DNA of 16,945 bases from DASUPK01 sp035265665 (GTDB lineage: Bacteria; Actinomycetota; Thermoleophilia; Solirubrobacterales; 70-9): NCBI GenBank assembly GCA_035265665.1, contig DATFOK010000063.1, positions 1 through 16,945 of the forward strand, given 5' to 3'. Both the position numbers and the translations under genes were made by a program. Shown here in pieces: positions 1 through 6,151 of this stretch. The notes under the pieces were generated by a model. It saw only the letters and a list, made by a program, of their open reading frames with translations, made no database searches and had not been told where the DNA came from. Numbering within the stretch: the stretch's first letter is position 1; the number at the start of each line of letters is the position of its first letter.

Positions 1-8
1 CGCTCGGA

Positions 9-296
9 TCAGGTGCCCGCGAGCTGATCGATCTTCGCGGCGAGGATGAAGTCGTTACGGGTGAGGCCGGCGGCCGTCTGCGTCCAGGTCGTGAAGGCGG
101 CCCGTCCCCACTCGAGCTCCATGCGCGGATGGTGGCTTTCCACCTGGGCTAACAGTGCGACCCGCGCAACGAGTCCGAACGCGCCACTGAAGTCGTCGAA
201 CGCGAACTCGCGCGTCAGGTAGCCATTCCCGTCGCGCTCCCAGCCCGGTACCGCGTCACTGAGCCGGGCGACCTCCGCCTCTGGGAGCCGTGGCGT
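9..296 (-). CDS. 4a-hydroxytetrahydrobiopterin dehydratase-like protein, possibly degenerate
   Basis: Read on the minus strand, the frame ending in TGA at 9-11 encodes a pterin-4a-carbinolamine dehydratase (PCD/DCoH-like) domain. It shows VPGWERDGNGYLTREF near the N-terminus, the SHHP active-site segment, and the C-terminal AGLTRNDFILAAKID. PCD normally recycles oxidised pterin cofactor after aromatic hydroxylases. Two oddities stand out. The frame has no ATG, GTG or TTG between the upstream TAA (about 450) and the domain; the codon where a start is expected (294-296, before PRLPEAEVARL) is ACG. Also, the third catalytic position, normally His in a THxxGGLT context, reads Gln (TQTAAGLT). Either this is a pseudogene, or it uses a non-standard start, or there is a sequence error. 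The end at 296 is only the plausible domain start. Domain identity is fairly sure, functionality is not. Confidence 0.6.
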   Translation of the reverse strand, partial: TPRLPEAEVARLSDAVPGWERDGNGYLTREFAFDDFSGAFGLVARVALLAQVESHHPRMELEWGRAAFTTWTQTAAGLTRNDFILAAKIDQLAGT

Positions 297-392
297 TCCG
301 GGCGGGTATTCCCGGCTGTGGTCGTTGAGAAGCTCGTTGACAAGCTCGGCGATGGCCGAACCGTACTGATGAGACGCCGACTTCCCGCTCCT

Positions 393-429
393 GCTTTGGA
401 CGAGAAGCGGCCCTTCGCGTGGAATGCGG
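393..429. repeat. Dispersed intergenic repeat, long form, copy 1
   Basis: A 37-base segment beginning GCTTTGGACGAGAAGCGG and ending CGCGTGGAATGCGG. It differs from the copy at 1546-1582 at only four positions. Its right arm is decayed (GGAATGC instead of GGAAAGC), so the hairpin is imperfect. It lies upstream of the degenerate PCD-like frame, between that gene and the small gene at 468-674. Confidence 0.65.
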
Positions 430-467
430 GAGACGGTCCCGCCCTTACCTCGTTAGCGCTAGTCCGG

Positions 468-674
468 TCACGCGGGCGAGTGCCACGGGCCGACCTCGGT
501 CCATGCATCCGGGTGCTCGATCCGAACCTTGCGCAGAGCCTCAGGACTTTCATCATCAGCAAGCCGAAGTTCGAACACGTTGCTTCCACCGGCGAGCTGC
601 ATATCTCCGTTGGCATCCAGGCAAAGGCCTGCAATGAAGGTGCTAGCGCTGAAGTCCGGTTCTGTCCTATCCAT
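468..674 (-). CDS. Small hypothetical protein (68 aa)
   Basis: Unrecognised protein starting MDRTEPDFSAST and ending VGPWHSPA. The ATG at 674 is preceded on the minus strand by GGAGAGCGCCC, a usable Shine-Dalgarno sequence; a longer in-frame start at 761 has less support. The composition (acidic, with alternating hydrophobic residues such as NVFELRLADD) looks like a real folded beta-containing protein rather than antisense noise. No signal peptide or membrane segment is visible. It lies upstream of the PCD-like frame in the same orientation, but the gap and intervening repeat argue against a tight operon. Function unknown. Confidence 0.45.
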   Translation of the reverse strand: MDRTEPDFSASTFIAGLCLDANGDMQLAGGSNVFELRLADDESPEALRKVRIEHPDAWTEVGPWHSPA

Positions 675-837
675 GGGGCGCTCTCCGTTTCCGGTATCTC
701 TGTCGGCCACGGAAACTCTGACGCCCCTGCCGGACCTACTAACGGCCAACCGCCGCACCACCCTTGAGACGGGGGGCGCGAGCTTCAGGACCCCAGCCCC
801 ACTAACCGCCCGCGAGCGGCGTTACTGCAGTTCCCGA

Positions 838-1395
838 TCAACCAGCCCTTGATTGCCGGCGACTCGTAAGCCCCTCCAGGACGACCTCGATGGCGGACTT
901 GGACTTGCGGGGCGCACTGCCCTCGCCGATCGCTTCGCTTGCGACGCGCACCTGTTGGGCAACTTTCCCGGTCCGCTCGGCGAGCATCCCGATGTTCTTG
1001 GCCGCCTCGCCGAGACCCTTCGTCGTTGCGCGCCCAGTACCGCGACTCGGCAAGTGGATGCCGGAGATCCCCTTGTTCTTCTTCCGAGTGAGGGCAACAC
1101 CCGCAGCGACTCCCGCAAGCCCCGTTCCCGTCGCGATCAGCGGAGTCTTGAGCTTTTTCGCGGTGGACGTGACGGCGTTACCGGTGGCCTTGGCGCCCTT
1201 CGTCGTTGCATCCTTGGCCGCGTCGAGGGCGCCCTTCTGGTCCGACGAACTCGCCTTGCGCTTGGGCGTTCTTGAGGTCTGCGAACGGCTCGCGCTGGAG
1301 CGCGACTTCGCGGCCGTGCGACCGTTTCCCGACTTGCGCGCGTTTGACCGACCTCCCGAACTTGCACTCGACTTGCTCTTGGTTTGCTGAGCCAT
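838..1395 (-). CDS. Lys/Ser/Ala-rich basic protein with a central hydrophobic segment (185 aa)
   Basis: The protein starts MAQQTKSKSSASSGG. Residues 1-55 are low-complexity and strongly basic (K, R, S, A, G), resembling histone-like or lysine-rich actinobacterial tails. Residues 56-82 are Ala/Lys-rich and amphipathic. Residues 84-103 form a Gly/Ala-rich hydrophobic stretch (TPLIATGTGLAGVAAGVALT) that could be a short membrane or glycine-zipper segment. Residues 125-155 are again amphipathic, and the tail SAIEVVLEGLTSRR looks conserved in character. The ATG at 1395 is chosen because AAGG lies eight bases upstream on the minus strand; the 20-residue extension to 1455 would read through the duplicated ribosome-binding site. 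The role is unknown: nucleoid- or envelope-associated are both possible, inferred only from composition. Confidence 0.7.
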   Translation of the reverse strand: MAQQTKSKSSASSGGRSNARKSGNGRTAAKSRSSASRSQTSRTPKRKASSSDQKGALDAAKDATTKGAKATGNAVTSTAKKLKTPLIATGTGLAGVAAGVALTRKKNKGISGIHLPSRGTGRATTKGLGEAAKNIGMLAERTGKVAQQVRVASEAIGEGSAPRKSKSAIEVVLEGLTSRRQSRAG

Positions 1396-1426
1396 ATGGA
1401 GATCCTTCCCTATGGAGATCCTTCCC
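1395..1426 (-). repeat. Tandem 16-bp duplication covering the ribosome-binding site
   Basis: TATGGAGATCCTTCCC occurs twice without a gap (1395-1410 and 1411-1426). On the minus strand each unit reads GGGAAGGATCTCCATA, so each carries the AAGG Shine-Dalgarno core and ends at the base that opens the ATG of the basic-protein gene. The leader therefore has two identical ribosome-binding sites, of which only the proximal one is correctly placed for the start codon. Confidence 0.85.
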
Positions 1427-1544
1427 CTCTGGGGTTCCAGGAAATGGCTACCCACCTTTCATGATGATCATTCGCAAATTGCGATTCTGTGCGTCTCAGG
1501 TTTCCCCAACTGACACACAACACCGCCGGGTTGTTCGGAGTAGG

Positions 1545-1581
1545 CGCTTTGGACGAGAAACGGCGCTACGCGTGGAAAGCG
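1545..1581. repeat. Dispersed intergenic repeat, long form, copy 2 (hairpin)
   Basis: The left arm CGCTTT (1545-1550) pairs with AAAGCG (1576-1581) across a 25-base loop that starts GGACGA and ends GCGTGG. It lies in the gap between the basic-protein gene and the three-gene micro-operon, and is close to copy 1 in sequence. The rest of the 1396-1628 gap holds the promoter side of the basic-protein gene: an AT-richer stretch around 1460-1500 with a small inverted repeat, CGCAAATTGCG, at 1473-1483. Confidence 0.7.
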
Positions 1582-1628
1582 GCGGTTGACGCTGCGCTCC
1601 TGCTTCTCGATTCAGTGGGCGGGTCTCG

Positions 1629-1847
1629 TCACTCAGCCAGCGCCCGTAGCCGTACCGTCTCCGCTTGGAGTTCTTGCTCGGCCCTCCGGAGGCGCGCTTC
1701 AGACAAGACGCAATCCCGCTCCAACTCCTTGAGTTGGTCAAGACTCGCTGGCCGCGGACCGTACATCTCGGCCCGGTAGAGATCACGGCAATCGCGGTGG
1801 TAGCGGGCATCCGCTCTCAGTTCGTCCAGGCGACGCAGAGAGGTCAT
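1629..1847 (-). CDS. Small coiled-coil hypothetical protein (72 aa), third gene of a micro-operon
   Basis: The protein starts MTSLRRLDELRADAR and ends in a Glu/Arg/Leu-rich segment, ERDCVLSEARLRRAEQELQ. Almost the whole length is predicted helical with heptad-like Leu spacing, interrupted by YGPRPAS near residue 30. No signal peptide or membrane segment. Its ATG overlaps the stop of the preceding small ORF as ATGA (1844-1847), suggesting translational coupling. Not recognised; possibly a small helical scaffold or regulatory partner, which is inference only. Confidence 0.6.
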   Translation of the reverse strand: MTSLRRLDELRADARYHRDCRDLYRAEMYGPRPASLDQLKELERDCVLSEARLRRAEQELQAETVRLRALAE

Positions 1848-2008
1848 CGCCCTGACTGCTCCCCGTGGAAGGGGCGGTCGCCCGCTCGCATCCCTCGGGC
1901 AATGCGCCCCGGGGCTCCGATAGCGTGGCCAACCTGGCGATTGCCATCGGCGCGATGAAGCTCGCCGCGCCGACGTGCTGCCGGCTGGGATTGCTTGCTG
2001 GTCCTCAT
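1844..2008 (-). CDS. Small basic hypothetical protein (54 aa), second gene of a micro-operon
   Basis: MRTSKQSQPAARRRGELHRA begins a short, basic, Gly/Arg-rich frame with no recognisable domain. On protein sequence alone this would be weak. The support is positional: its ATG overlaps the upstream gene's stop as ATGA (2005-2008), and its own stop overlaps the downstream gene's ATG as ATGA (1844-1847). Two exact couplings make chance less likely, although the high GC content makes open frames common. The longer start at 2071 would overlap the upstream gene by 67 bases and is disfavoured. Confidence 0.4.
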   Translation of the reverse strand: MRTSKQSQPAARRRGELHRADGNRQVGHAIGAPGRIARGMRAGDRPFHGEQSGR

Positions 2009-2346
2009 CTCGTCCTCGCTGGCGCGCTCGATCTCTCTCGGTCCCAGCGCTGGTCGATCCACTGAAGCCACCTCACGCGCGTCGCAACGAGCTCGTTTGC
2101 CCCGGACAGCCGCGCGTGGGCGTTAGGCGCGTCCGATGTTTCGAATGCTGCCTCGTACTGGCGGCGACGGCGCCCCTGCTCCGCAAGCGCCCCCTCCAAC
2201 CGCCATACCGCGTCATCGTGTGGCGAGATCAGTGATCCTGCGCGGTTCGACTCGGACCGGTAATCCGAGGCCGCGGGCCAGTCCTCTGGCCGATCCGGCC
2301 GGGGTAGCCGTACCCGGGAGCGCCTTGCGGTGGCGGTTCCGGCCAT
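2005..2346 (-). CDS. Hypothetical protein (113 aa), first gene of a micro-operon
   Basis: The ATG at 2346 is preceded by a perfect AAGGAGGT Shine-Dalgarno sequence five bases upstream on the minus strand, one of the best in the window. The protein starts MAGTATARRSRVRLPRPDRP (basic, Pro-rich). It then has a more ordered region containing WPAASDYRSESNRAGSLIS and a helical stretch, DDAVWRLEGALAEQGRRR, and ends Trp-rich (VRWLQWIDQRW). No signal peptide, membrane segment or known domain is recognised. It heads three ATGA-coupled genes reading away from the divergent regulator at 2494. Function unknown. Confidence 0.65.
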   Translation of the reverse strand: MAGTATARRSRVRLPRPDRPEDWPAASDYRSESNRAGSLISPHDDAVWRLEGALAEQGRRRRQYEAAFETSDAPNAHARLSGANELVATRVRWLQWIDQRWDRERSSAPARTR

Positions 2347-2493
2347 GGCTGACCTCCTTCGCCCCCCCGGCCTTCACCGAAGGGGCGTCTTCGCTTTGCC
2401 TTGTCACTGCGGGGCAACGGACGGCCGCGTGCTCAAGGCGGTGTCGAACTCACAATGTACCATCTATTCATGAAACAATCTTCCGGAATTCTG

Positions 2494-2832
2494 ATGCAGG
2501 GTTCTCAAGCGCCAGTCCCGCGCTGGGACTTTCTGACAAACCACGCCCACGTCCTTGTATGTGTGGCTCAGGACTCGGACAGCCGCCTGCGCGACGTTGC
2601 CGCTGCGGTAGGCATCACCGAGCGTGCTGCCCACCGGATTCTGTCCGAGCTCGTCGAAGAGGGCTACGTGCTGCGCGAGCGCCAGGGCCGGCGTAACCGC
2701 TACCAGGTCAAGCCTGAGCTTCCCCTGCGGCATCCCCTCGTCCAGGAGCGGGAGGTTGGCGAGTTGCTCGAAGTGCTTCTCGGCAGGGACGGGCGGAGTA
2801 CGGCCCGACGGCAAGGCGAGCGGACTACCTAG
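2494..2832 (+). CDS. Winged helix-turn-helix transcriptional regulator (112 aa)
   Basis: After a short lead (MQGSQAPVPRWDFLTNH), the protein has a compact winged-helix DNA-binding domain. LRDVAAAVGITERAAHRI is the helix-turn-helix, LSELVEEGYVLRERQGRRNR runs into the wing, and a C-terminal amphipathic segment (REVGELLEVLL) could mediate dimerisation. The pattern is MarR/ArsR-like and lacks any ligand domain. The start at 2494 puts the domain near the N-terminus and leaves the AT-rich stretch 2450-2493 as promoter or leader. ATGs at 2455 and 2470 or TTG at 2401 are alternatives, none with a strong Shine-Dalgarno sequence. It is divergent from the 2005-2346 operon and may control it. DNA binding is likely; targets are unknown. 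Confidence 0.75.
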   Translation: MQGSQAPVPRWDFLTNHAHVLVCVAQDSDSRLRDVAAAVGITERAAHRILSELVEEGYVLRERQGRRNRYQVKPELPLRHPLVQEREVGELLEVLLGRDGRSTARRQGERTT

Positions 2833-2916
2833 CCGAACTGGGCTCGCTTCGCGCGAGAAGGAGACCGTGCGTCTTCACTGCCAGGCCTGGCGACCACGGT
2901 GGGCTCGGCGAAAGCT

Positions 2917-4077
2917 CTATCCCCAAGCGCGGGTGAGAACGCGAACGGCGTTGCCGGAGCAGATCTTCTCGGCGTCGGCCTCGCCATAGCGCTGCCGCAA
3001 CTCGGCCTGCATGGCCGCCATTTGCCCGAGATGGCCGAGCCCAGTCAGCGCCGGTTTGATCCAGCCATCGAGGTCTGAACCGATGCCCACGTGATCTAAC
3101 GACTCTGTGACCTCGTGAATGTGATCGATGTGGGCGCAGAGAGCGTCCACTGATGCCTTGAAGTCCGCCGTCTGCCTCCTCCGGAACGGGCCTCCACCCA
3201 GGATGTAGTGGGGGCAGAGAATGATCCCGATCAGACCCCGGCGCTGGGCGATTCGGCGGATGGTGTCATCGGAGAGGTTGTACTCCCGTCGGCGGAGACG
3301 TCGGAATCGGCACGCCTCGTGGGTAGCCAGAACCGGTATCTCCTTCTTCGGGTCGCGGCGATCCATCAGGTCAAGCGTGGCCGCGGTCGCTCGGGAGGAC
3401 ATGTGGGTGATGTCGAGCAGGATCCGATGTTCGAGCATCGCATCGGCCGCGATCATGCCGAGATCACTCAGGCCCTTCCGCGGCTGGGTGAAGATGAGCC
3501 GGTAGAGGGCGTCGGGAAGAAATGGGAGCGCCGGCGCGTTCGTCGCGATATCCCGCCAGAAGAGATGGGCCAGCGTGATGTAGGCCACGCCGTGCGCCGC
3601 CAGCTGGCCGACCGCGTTTCGGATCTCCTCCTCGGTGCCCCCGAGGTGGTAGCCGCCCTCCACGCAGTGGATCAACACCTTCTGGTTCGCTGCGATCGCA
3701 GCAGTGAGCTCGCTCGACGAACGGGCGACCGCGACACCCGGATCCGAGGCGATGCTGTCCTCGACCAACTGGAGCTGCTCTAGAAGGGCTGCGAGATACG
3801 TGTCATCGGGAGGGGCGCCGTAGCTCTTTGAGATGTCCATCTCGTCGAGCGGGTTGTGAAGCACCGACAGCAGCACACCGACGTCGCCTTCTCTCATCAG
3901 CTCGATCGTGACACCGGGTTCCCCGCTGGGCCCTTCGTAGTTGAAGAGGCGCGACAAAAAGTTCACGAAGCGCGCTCGCCACAAAGCATCGCGCCAGCGG
4001 AGAAACGCTTGATGGGCTGTTCCCTCGTTCCCGGGGACGAGGTGCATCGGATAGTGGGAGTGCAGGTCGATGAGCAT
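2917..4077 (-). CDS. Membrane dipeptidase-like metallohydrolase (peptidase M19 family, 386 aa)
   Basis: This is an amidohydrolase-fold protein of the renal-dipeptidase (M19) type, which cleaves dipeptides using a binuclear metal centre. Visible motifs, counted from the start used here, are DLHSHYP (D4, H6, H8), HCVEGG with E140 as the likely bridging carboxylate, DITHMS (H225), ATHEACR (H253), GSDLDG (D335/D337), and the family-typical end SGNAVRVL. The length is normal. The start at MLIDLHSHYP is preferred because the metal motif begins at once in relatives. A 20-residue extension to 4137 (MARLRACPC...) is open but Cys/Gly-rich and without a clear ribosome-binding site. No convincing signal peptide, so it is probably cytoplasmic. 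The substrate cannot be told from the sequence. Confidence 0.85.
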   Translation of the reverse strand: MLIDLHSHYPMHLVPGNEGTAHQAFLRWRDALWRARFVNFLSRLFNYEGPSGEPGVTIELMREGDVGVLLSVLHNPLDEMDISKSYGAPPDDTYLAALLEQLQLVEDSIASDPGVAVARSSSELTAAIAANQKVLIHCVEGGYHLGGTEEEIRNAVGQLAAHGVAYITLAHLFWRDIATNAPALPFLPDALYRLIFTQPRKGLSDLGMIAADAMLEHRILLDITHMSSRATAATLDLMDRRDPKKEIPVLATHEACRFRRLRRREYNLSDDTIRRIAQRRGLIGIILCPHYILGGGPFRRRQTADFKASVDALCAHIDHIHEVTESLDHVGIGSDLDGWIKPALTGLGHLGQMAAMQAELRQRYGEADAEKICSGNAVRVLTRAWG

Positions 4078-4184
4078 GGCGATACCGCGGCTCGTCCCAC
4101 CGGTGCTACCGCAAGGGCAAGCTCTCAGACGAGCCATGACGAGTCAACTGGGGCCCCCCGACGGAGATCAGGGTAAGGAGGGCG

Positions 4185-4721
4185 CTACTTCGCCAACCTG
4201 ACGGATTTGAGTGCTTCCTGCCGGTCCGAGGTAATCGCGATGCGCCTGATCTTGTCGTCCTCGACGGTGATGACGGCGTAGGCAGTCAGGCTCAGCTCGA
4301 GCCCACTGCGACGTCCCTGCCCAACGGTCGAGGTGACGCACACGAACCGGCCTCGTCCAGCACGAATGAATTCGCGTGGCTCCAAGTGGAAGTCCCCGAA
4401 GGACTCCCAGAGATTGATGGTCCATTGCAGTGCTCCTGGGTGCCCCTCATGCCAGGTCGCGCCCGGAATGCCCGGATAGTCCTGGAGCTCGACGTCCTCG
4501 TGCAGATACCGAAACGGCTTGGCGTCAAACGGGTCATCGAGGTGCCTCTTTCCGAGACCGTTGAAAGCGTCGCACAGTTCGCGGAAGAGCCGAAAATCAT
4601 CTTCGTCCAGCGCGTCGAACTCGGCGACTCTCCAGGCAAACCCCAGGGGAGCCAAGGAAACAACGCTCGCGACCCGGCCAGCCTCGTTCTGCTCGAGCAC
4701 TTGCGCCGTGCCGTAGGACAT
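4185..4721 (-). CDS. NTF2/SnoaL-like domain protein (178 aa)
   Basis: The protein has an alpha+beta cone pattern. A helical N-terminal half (DEDDFRLFRELCDAFNGLG, residues 40-57) is followed by YLHEDVELQDYPGIPGATWHEGHPGAL (71-98) and beta strands to the end (FVCVTSTVGQGRRSG, LSLTAYAVITVEDDKI). Such domains serve as small-molecule isomerases, cyclases or simple binding folds, and the function here is unassigned. Residues 1-35 are an N-terminal extension beyond the usual domain. The start is well supported by GGAGGAG eight to nine bases upstream of the ATG at 4721. The next gene downstream is the dipeptidase, about 100 bases away in the same direction, so co-transcription is possible. Confidence 0.75.
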   Translation of the reverse strand: MSYGTAQVLEQNEAGRVASVVSLAPLGFAWRVAEFDALDEDDFRLFRELCDAFNGLGKRHLDDPFDAKPFRYLHEDVELQDYPGIPGATWHEGHPGALQWTINLWESFGDFHLEPREFIRAGRGRFVCVTSTVGQGRRSGLELSLTAYAVITVEDDKIRRIAITSDRQEALKSVRLAK

Positions 4722-4831
4722 GGTCGTCTCCTCCGCTCAACCGCTTCTCAGGGCCTTCTCCACCTCGCCCATCGTCTCTCAGTGCCACGCGAAAATGTGT
4801 GACTGAAGGCACGATCTGCGTGTGACATCCG

Positions 4832-5902
4832 TCACGATCGGAGCCCGACGAGAACCCCACGTAAGTCATCCTCGACCAGGATCCGGGGGAGTGCGTTGTC
4901 CTCGGCGTCCGGCCAGCGAACGAGCCGGATCATTCCGTCGGCGATCTCGAGCCCGGTCACGTCGCCGTCGGGAAACGAGCAGCAGCCGGTGTTGAAGTAG
5001 CAGGGAGGCTCGATCGGCATCGGCGCGGGTTCGGCGCTACGCCCGATCGCCTCGATCCACCCAAGCTCGGCGCGAAGCCGGGCGATCTTGTCTCGCTCGG
5101 CAGGCGACTTCGTCCGGGCATCGGCCAGCTGCGCCTCGACGTCGGCGAGGGGCCGATGCTTGGGCTTCGGCGGCCTGCTGGTGCCGAAGACCGGCTTGTG
5201 CGTATGTCCCGCGATCAGGACCGGCTTTGCCGGGTGAGAGCGGGCCCACGCAAAGAGCGCCTGGTTGTGTTTGGCGCGCAGCTCCCAGTCCCTGGCCGGG
5301 GTCGTCGCGCTGAACCCGAAGCGGCGCTGAAGCGGCCGCCAGATGTATCGGACGACCAGTTTCGAGAACCAGGCGAAGCGCTGGCTCTCGGCCGTCCCCT
5401 GATGCCCGTGCACGAAGAAGAGAAGCCCGAGCCTCTCACCGTCGCTCATGATCCGGAGCTTCAGCGCCTCGCGCACCTCGAGCTCTGGGTAGTAGCGCCA
5501 GAGGCGCTGTTCCACCGCTCTGGGGCTTCCCCAGTGATCGTCGTGGTTTCCCCAGAAGCGCTCGTAGCGGCCCTGGCGATGGAACTCGGCCTCCAGTTCC
5601 AGCGCCTCCGGATACGCATCCAGCGGTTCGTCAGGAGAGTTCTCCCAGAGCTCCTCGACGTCGCCCAGCACATACAGCCGGTGGCCCTCCTCCAGGTAGT
5701 AGCCGAGCGCCGCCACGTAGGCGCGCTCGCAGCGGCGAAAGTCGTCGGCGCCATCGCGGGCACCCTTGTGGTGGTCCGAGAAGACGACGAGCTTGGCCGT
5801 CTCGAGTTCGAGCTCGTGCTCCTCGGTCGCATCCTGGTCGAAAGCCTTGCTGAGGCCTTTAGCGATGCTGCGCTGGTAGCGATCGAGCTTCTCGGCGGCC
5901 AT
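4832..5902 (-). CDS. Calcineurin-like metallophosphoesterase (356 aa)
   Basis: The full set of dinuclear metallophosphoesterase motifs is present: FSDHH (D43, H45), GD (80-81), GNHDD (118-122), HGH (165-167) and AGHTH (231-235), with FNTGC near 303-307. This fold hydrolyses phosphomono- or phosphodiesters. A charged insert at about 243-285 (RPPKPKHRPLADVEAQLADA...) between the last two motifs is likely helical and may be a lid or partner site. No signal peptide, so cytoplasmic. The ATG at 5902 gives a short helical lead before the first strand; the ribosome-binding site is weak. Its substrate is not evident. It is divergent from the photolyase gene, with about 250 bases between them. Confidence 0.88.
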   Translation of the reverse strand: MAAEKLDRYQRSIAKGLSKAFDQDATEEHELELETAKLVVFSDHHKGARDGADDFRRCERAYVAALGYYLEEGHRLYVLGDVEELWENSPDEPLDAYPEALELEAEFHRQGRYERFWGNHDDHWGSPRAVEQRLWRYYPELEVREALKLRIMSDGERLGLLFFVHGHQGTAESQRFAWFSKLVVRYIWRPLQRRFGFSATTPARDWELRAKHNQALFAWARSHPAKPVLIAGHTHKPVFGTSRPPKPKHRPLADVEAQLADARTKSPAERDKIARLRAELGWIEAIGRSAEPAPMPIEPPCYFNTGCCSFPDGDVTGLEIADGMIRLVRWPDAEDNALPRILVEDDLRGVLVGLRS

Positions 5903-5947
5903 GTCCCAGCCTAGTCCATGCCCTGTCCGGCCGGAAGGGCCTTTACA

Positions 5948-5976
5948 CCAATAGCCCTCTTTCGAGGGCCCTTTGG
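5948..5976. other. Inverted repeat in the phosphoesterase/photolyase divergent gap
   Basis: GCCCTC (5954-5959) and GAGGGC (5964-5969) form a six-base stem around a TTTC loop; CCAA (5948-5951) and TTGG (5973-5976) can extend it past an internal loop. It lies 46 bases upstream of the phosphoesterase start. It could be an operator or just a structured leader. The rest of the 5903-6151 gap shows no clear promoter, and none of the GACAG array found upstream of the carH-like gene. Confidence 0.35.
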
Positions 5977-6151
5977 CTAGTAGCGGGGGCCGATTCGTCT
6001 CTCGCTACGACGGTCCCAGGATCCGCGAGACCAATCGATACCCGAGCGGCGATCGAGACATCCGTCACCGTATCCGAGGCCCTAGCCAGCGCCTCCAAGA
6101 AGAAAAGCCCTCAATGGAGACTGACTCCGGCTCACCACTAACCTGGCCGCA

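Noticed and set aside
318..767. 149-aa plus-strand ORF over the left intergenic area
   Set aside because: Runs antisense across the PCD-like frame and the 68-aa gene and through the repeat; composition looks random and no Shine-Dalgarno sequence was found.
2854..2868. CTCGC/GCGAG hairpin between the regulator and dipeptidase stops as a terminator
   Set aside because: Only a five-base stem and no T-run; too weak to call in this GC context.
5156..5914. 252-aa plus-strand ORF
   Set aside because: Antisense to the metallophosphoesterase, which has all family motifs.
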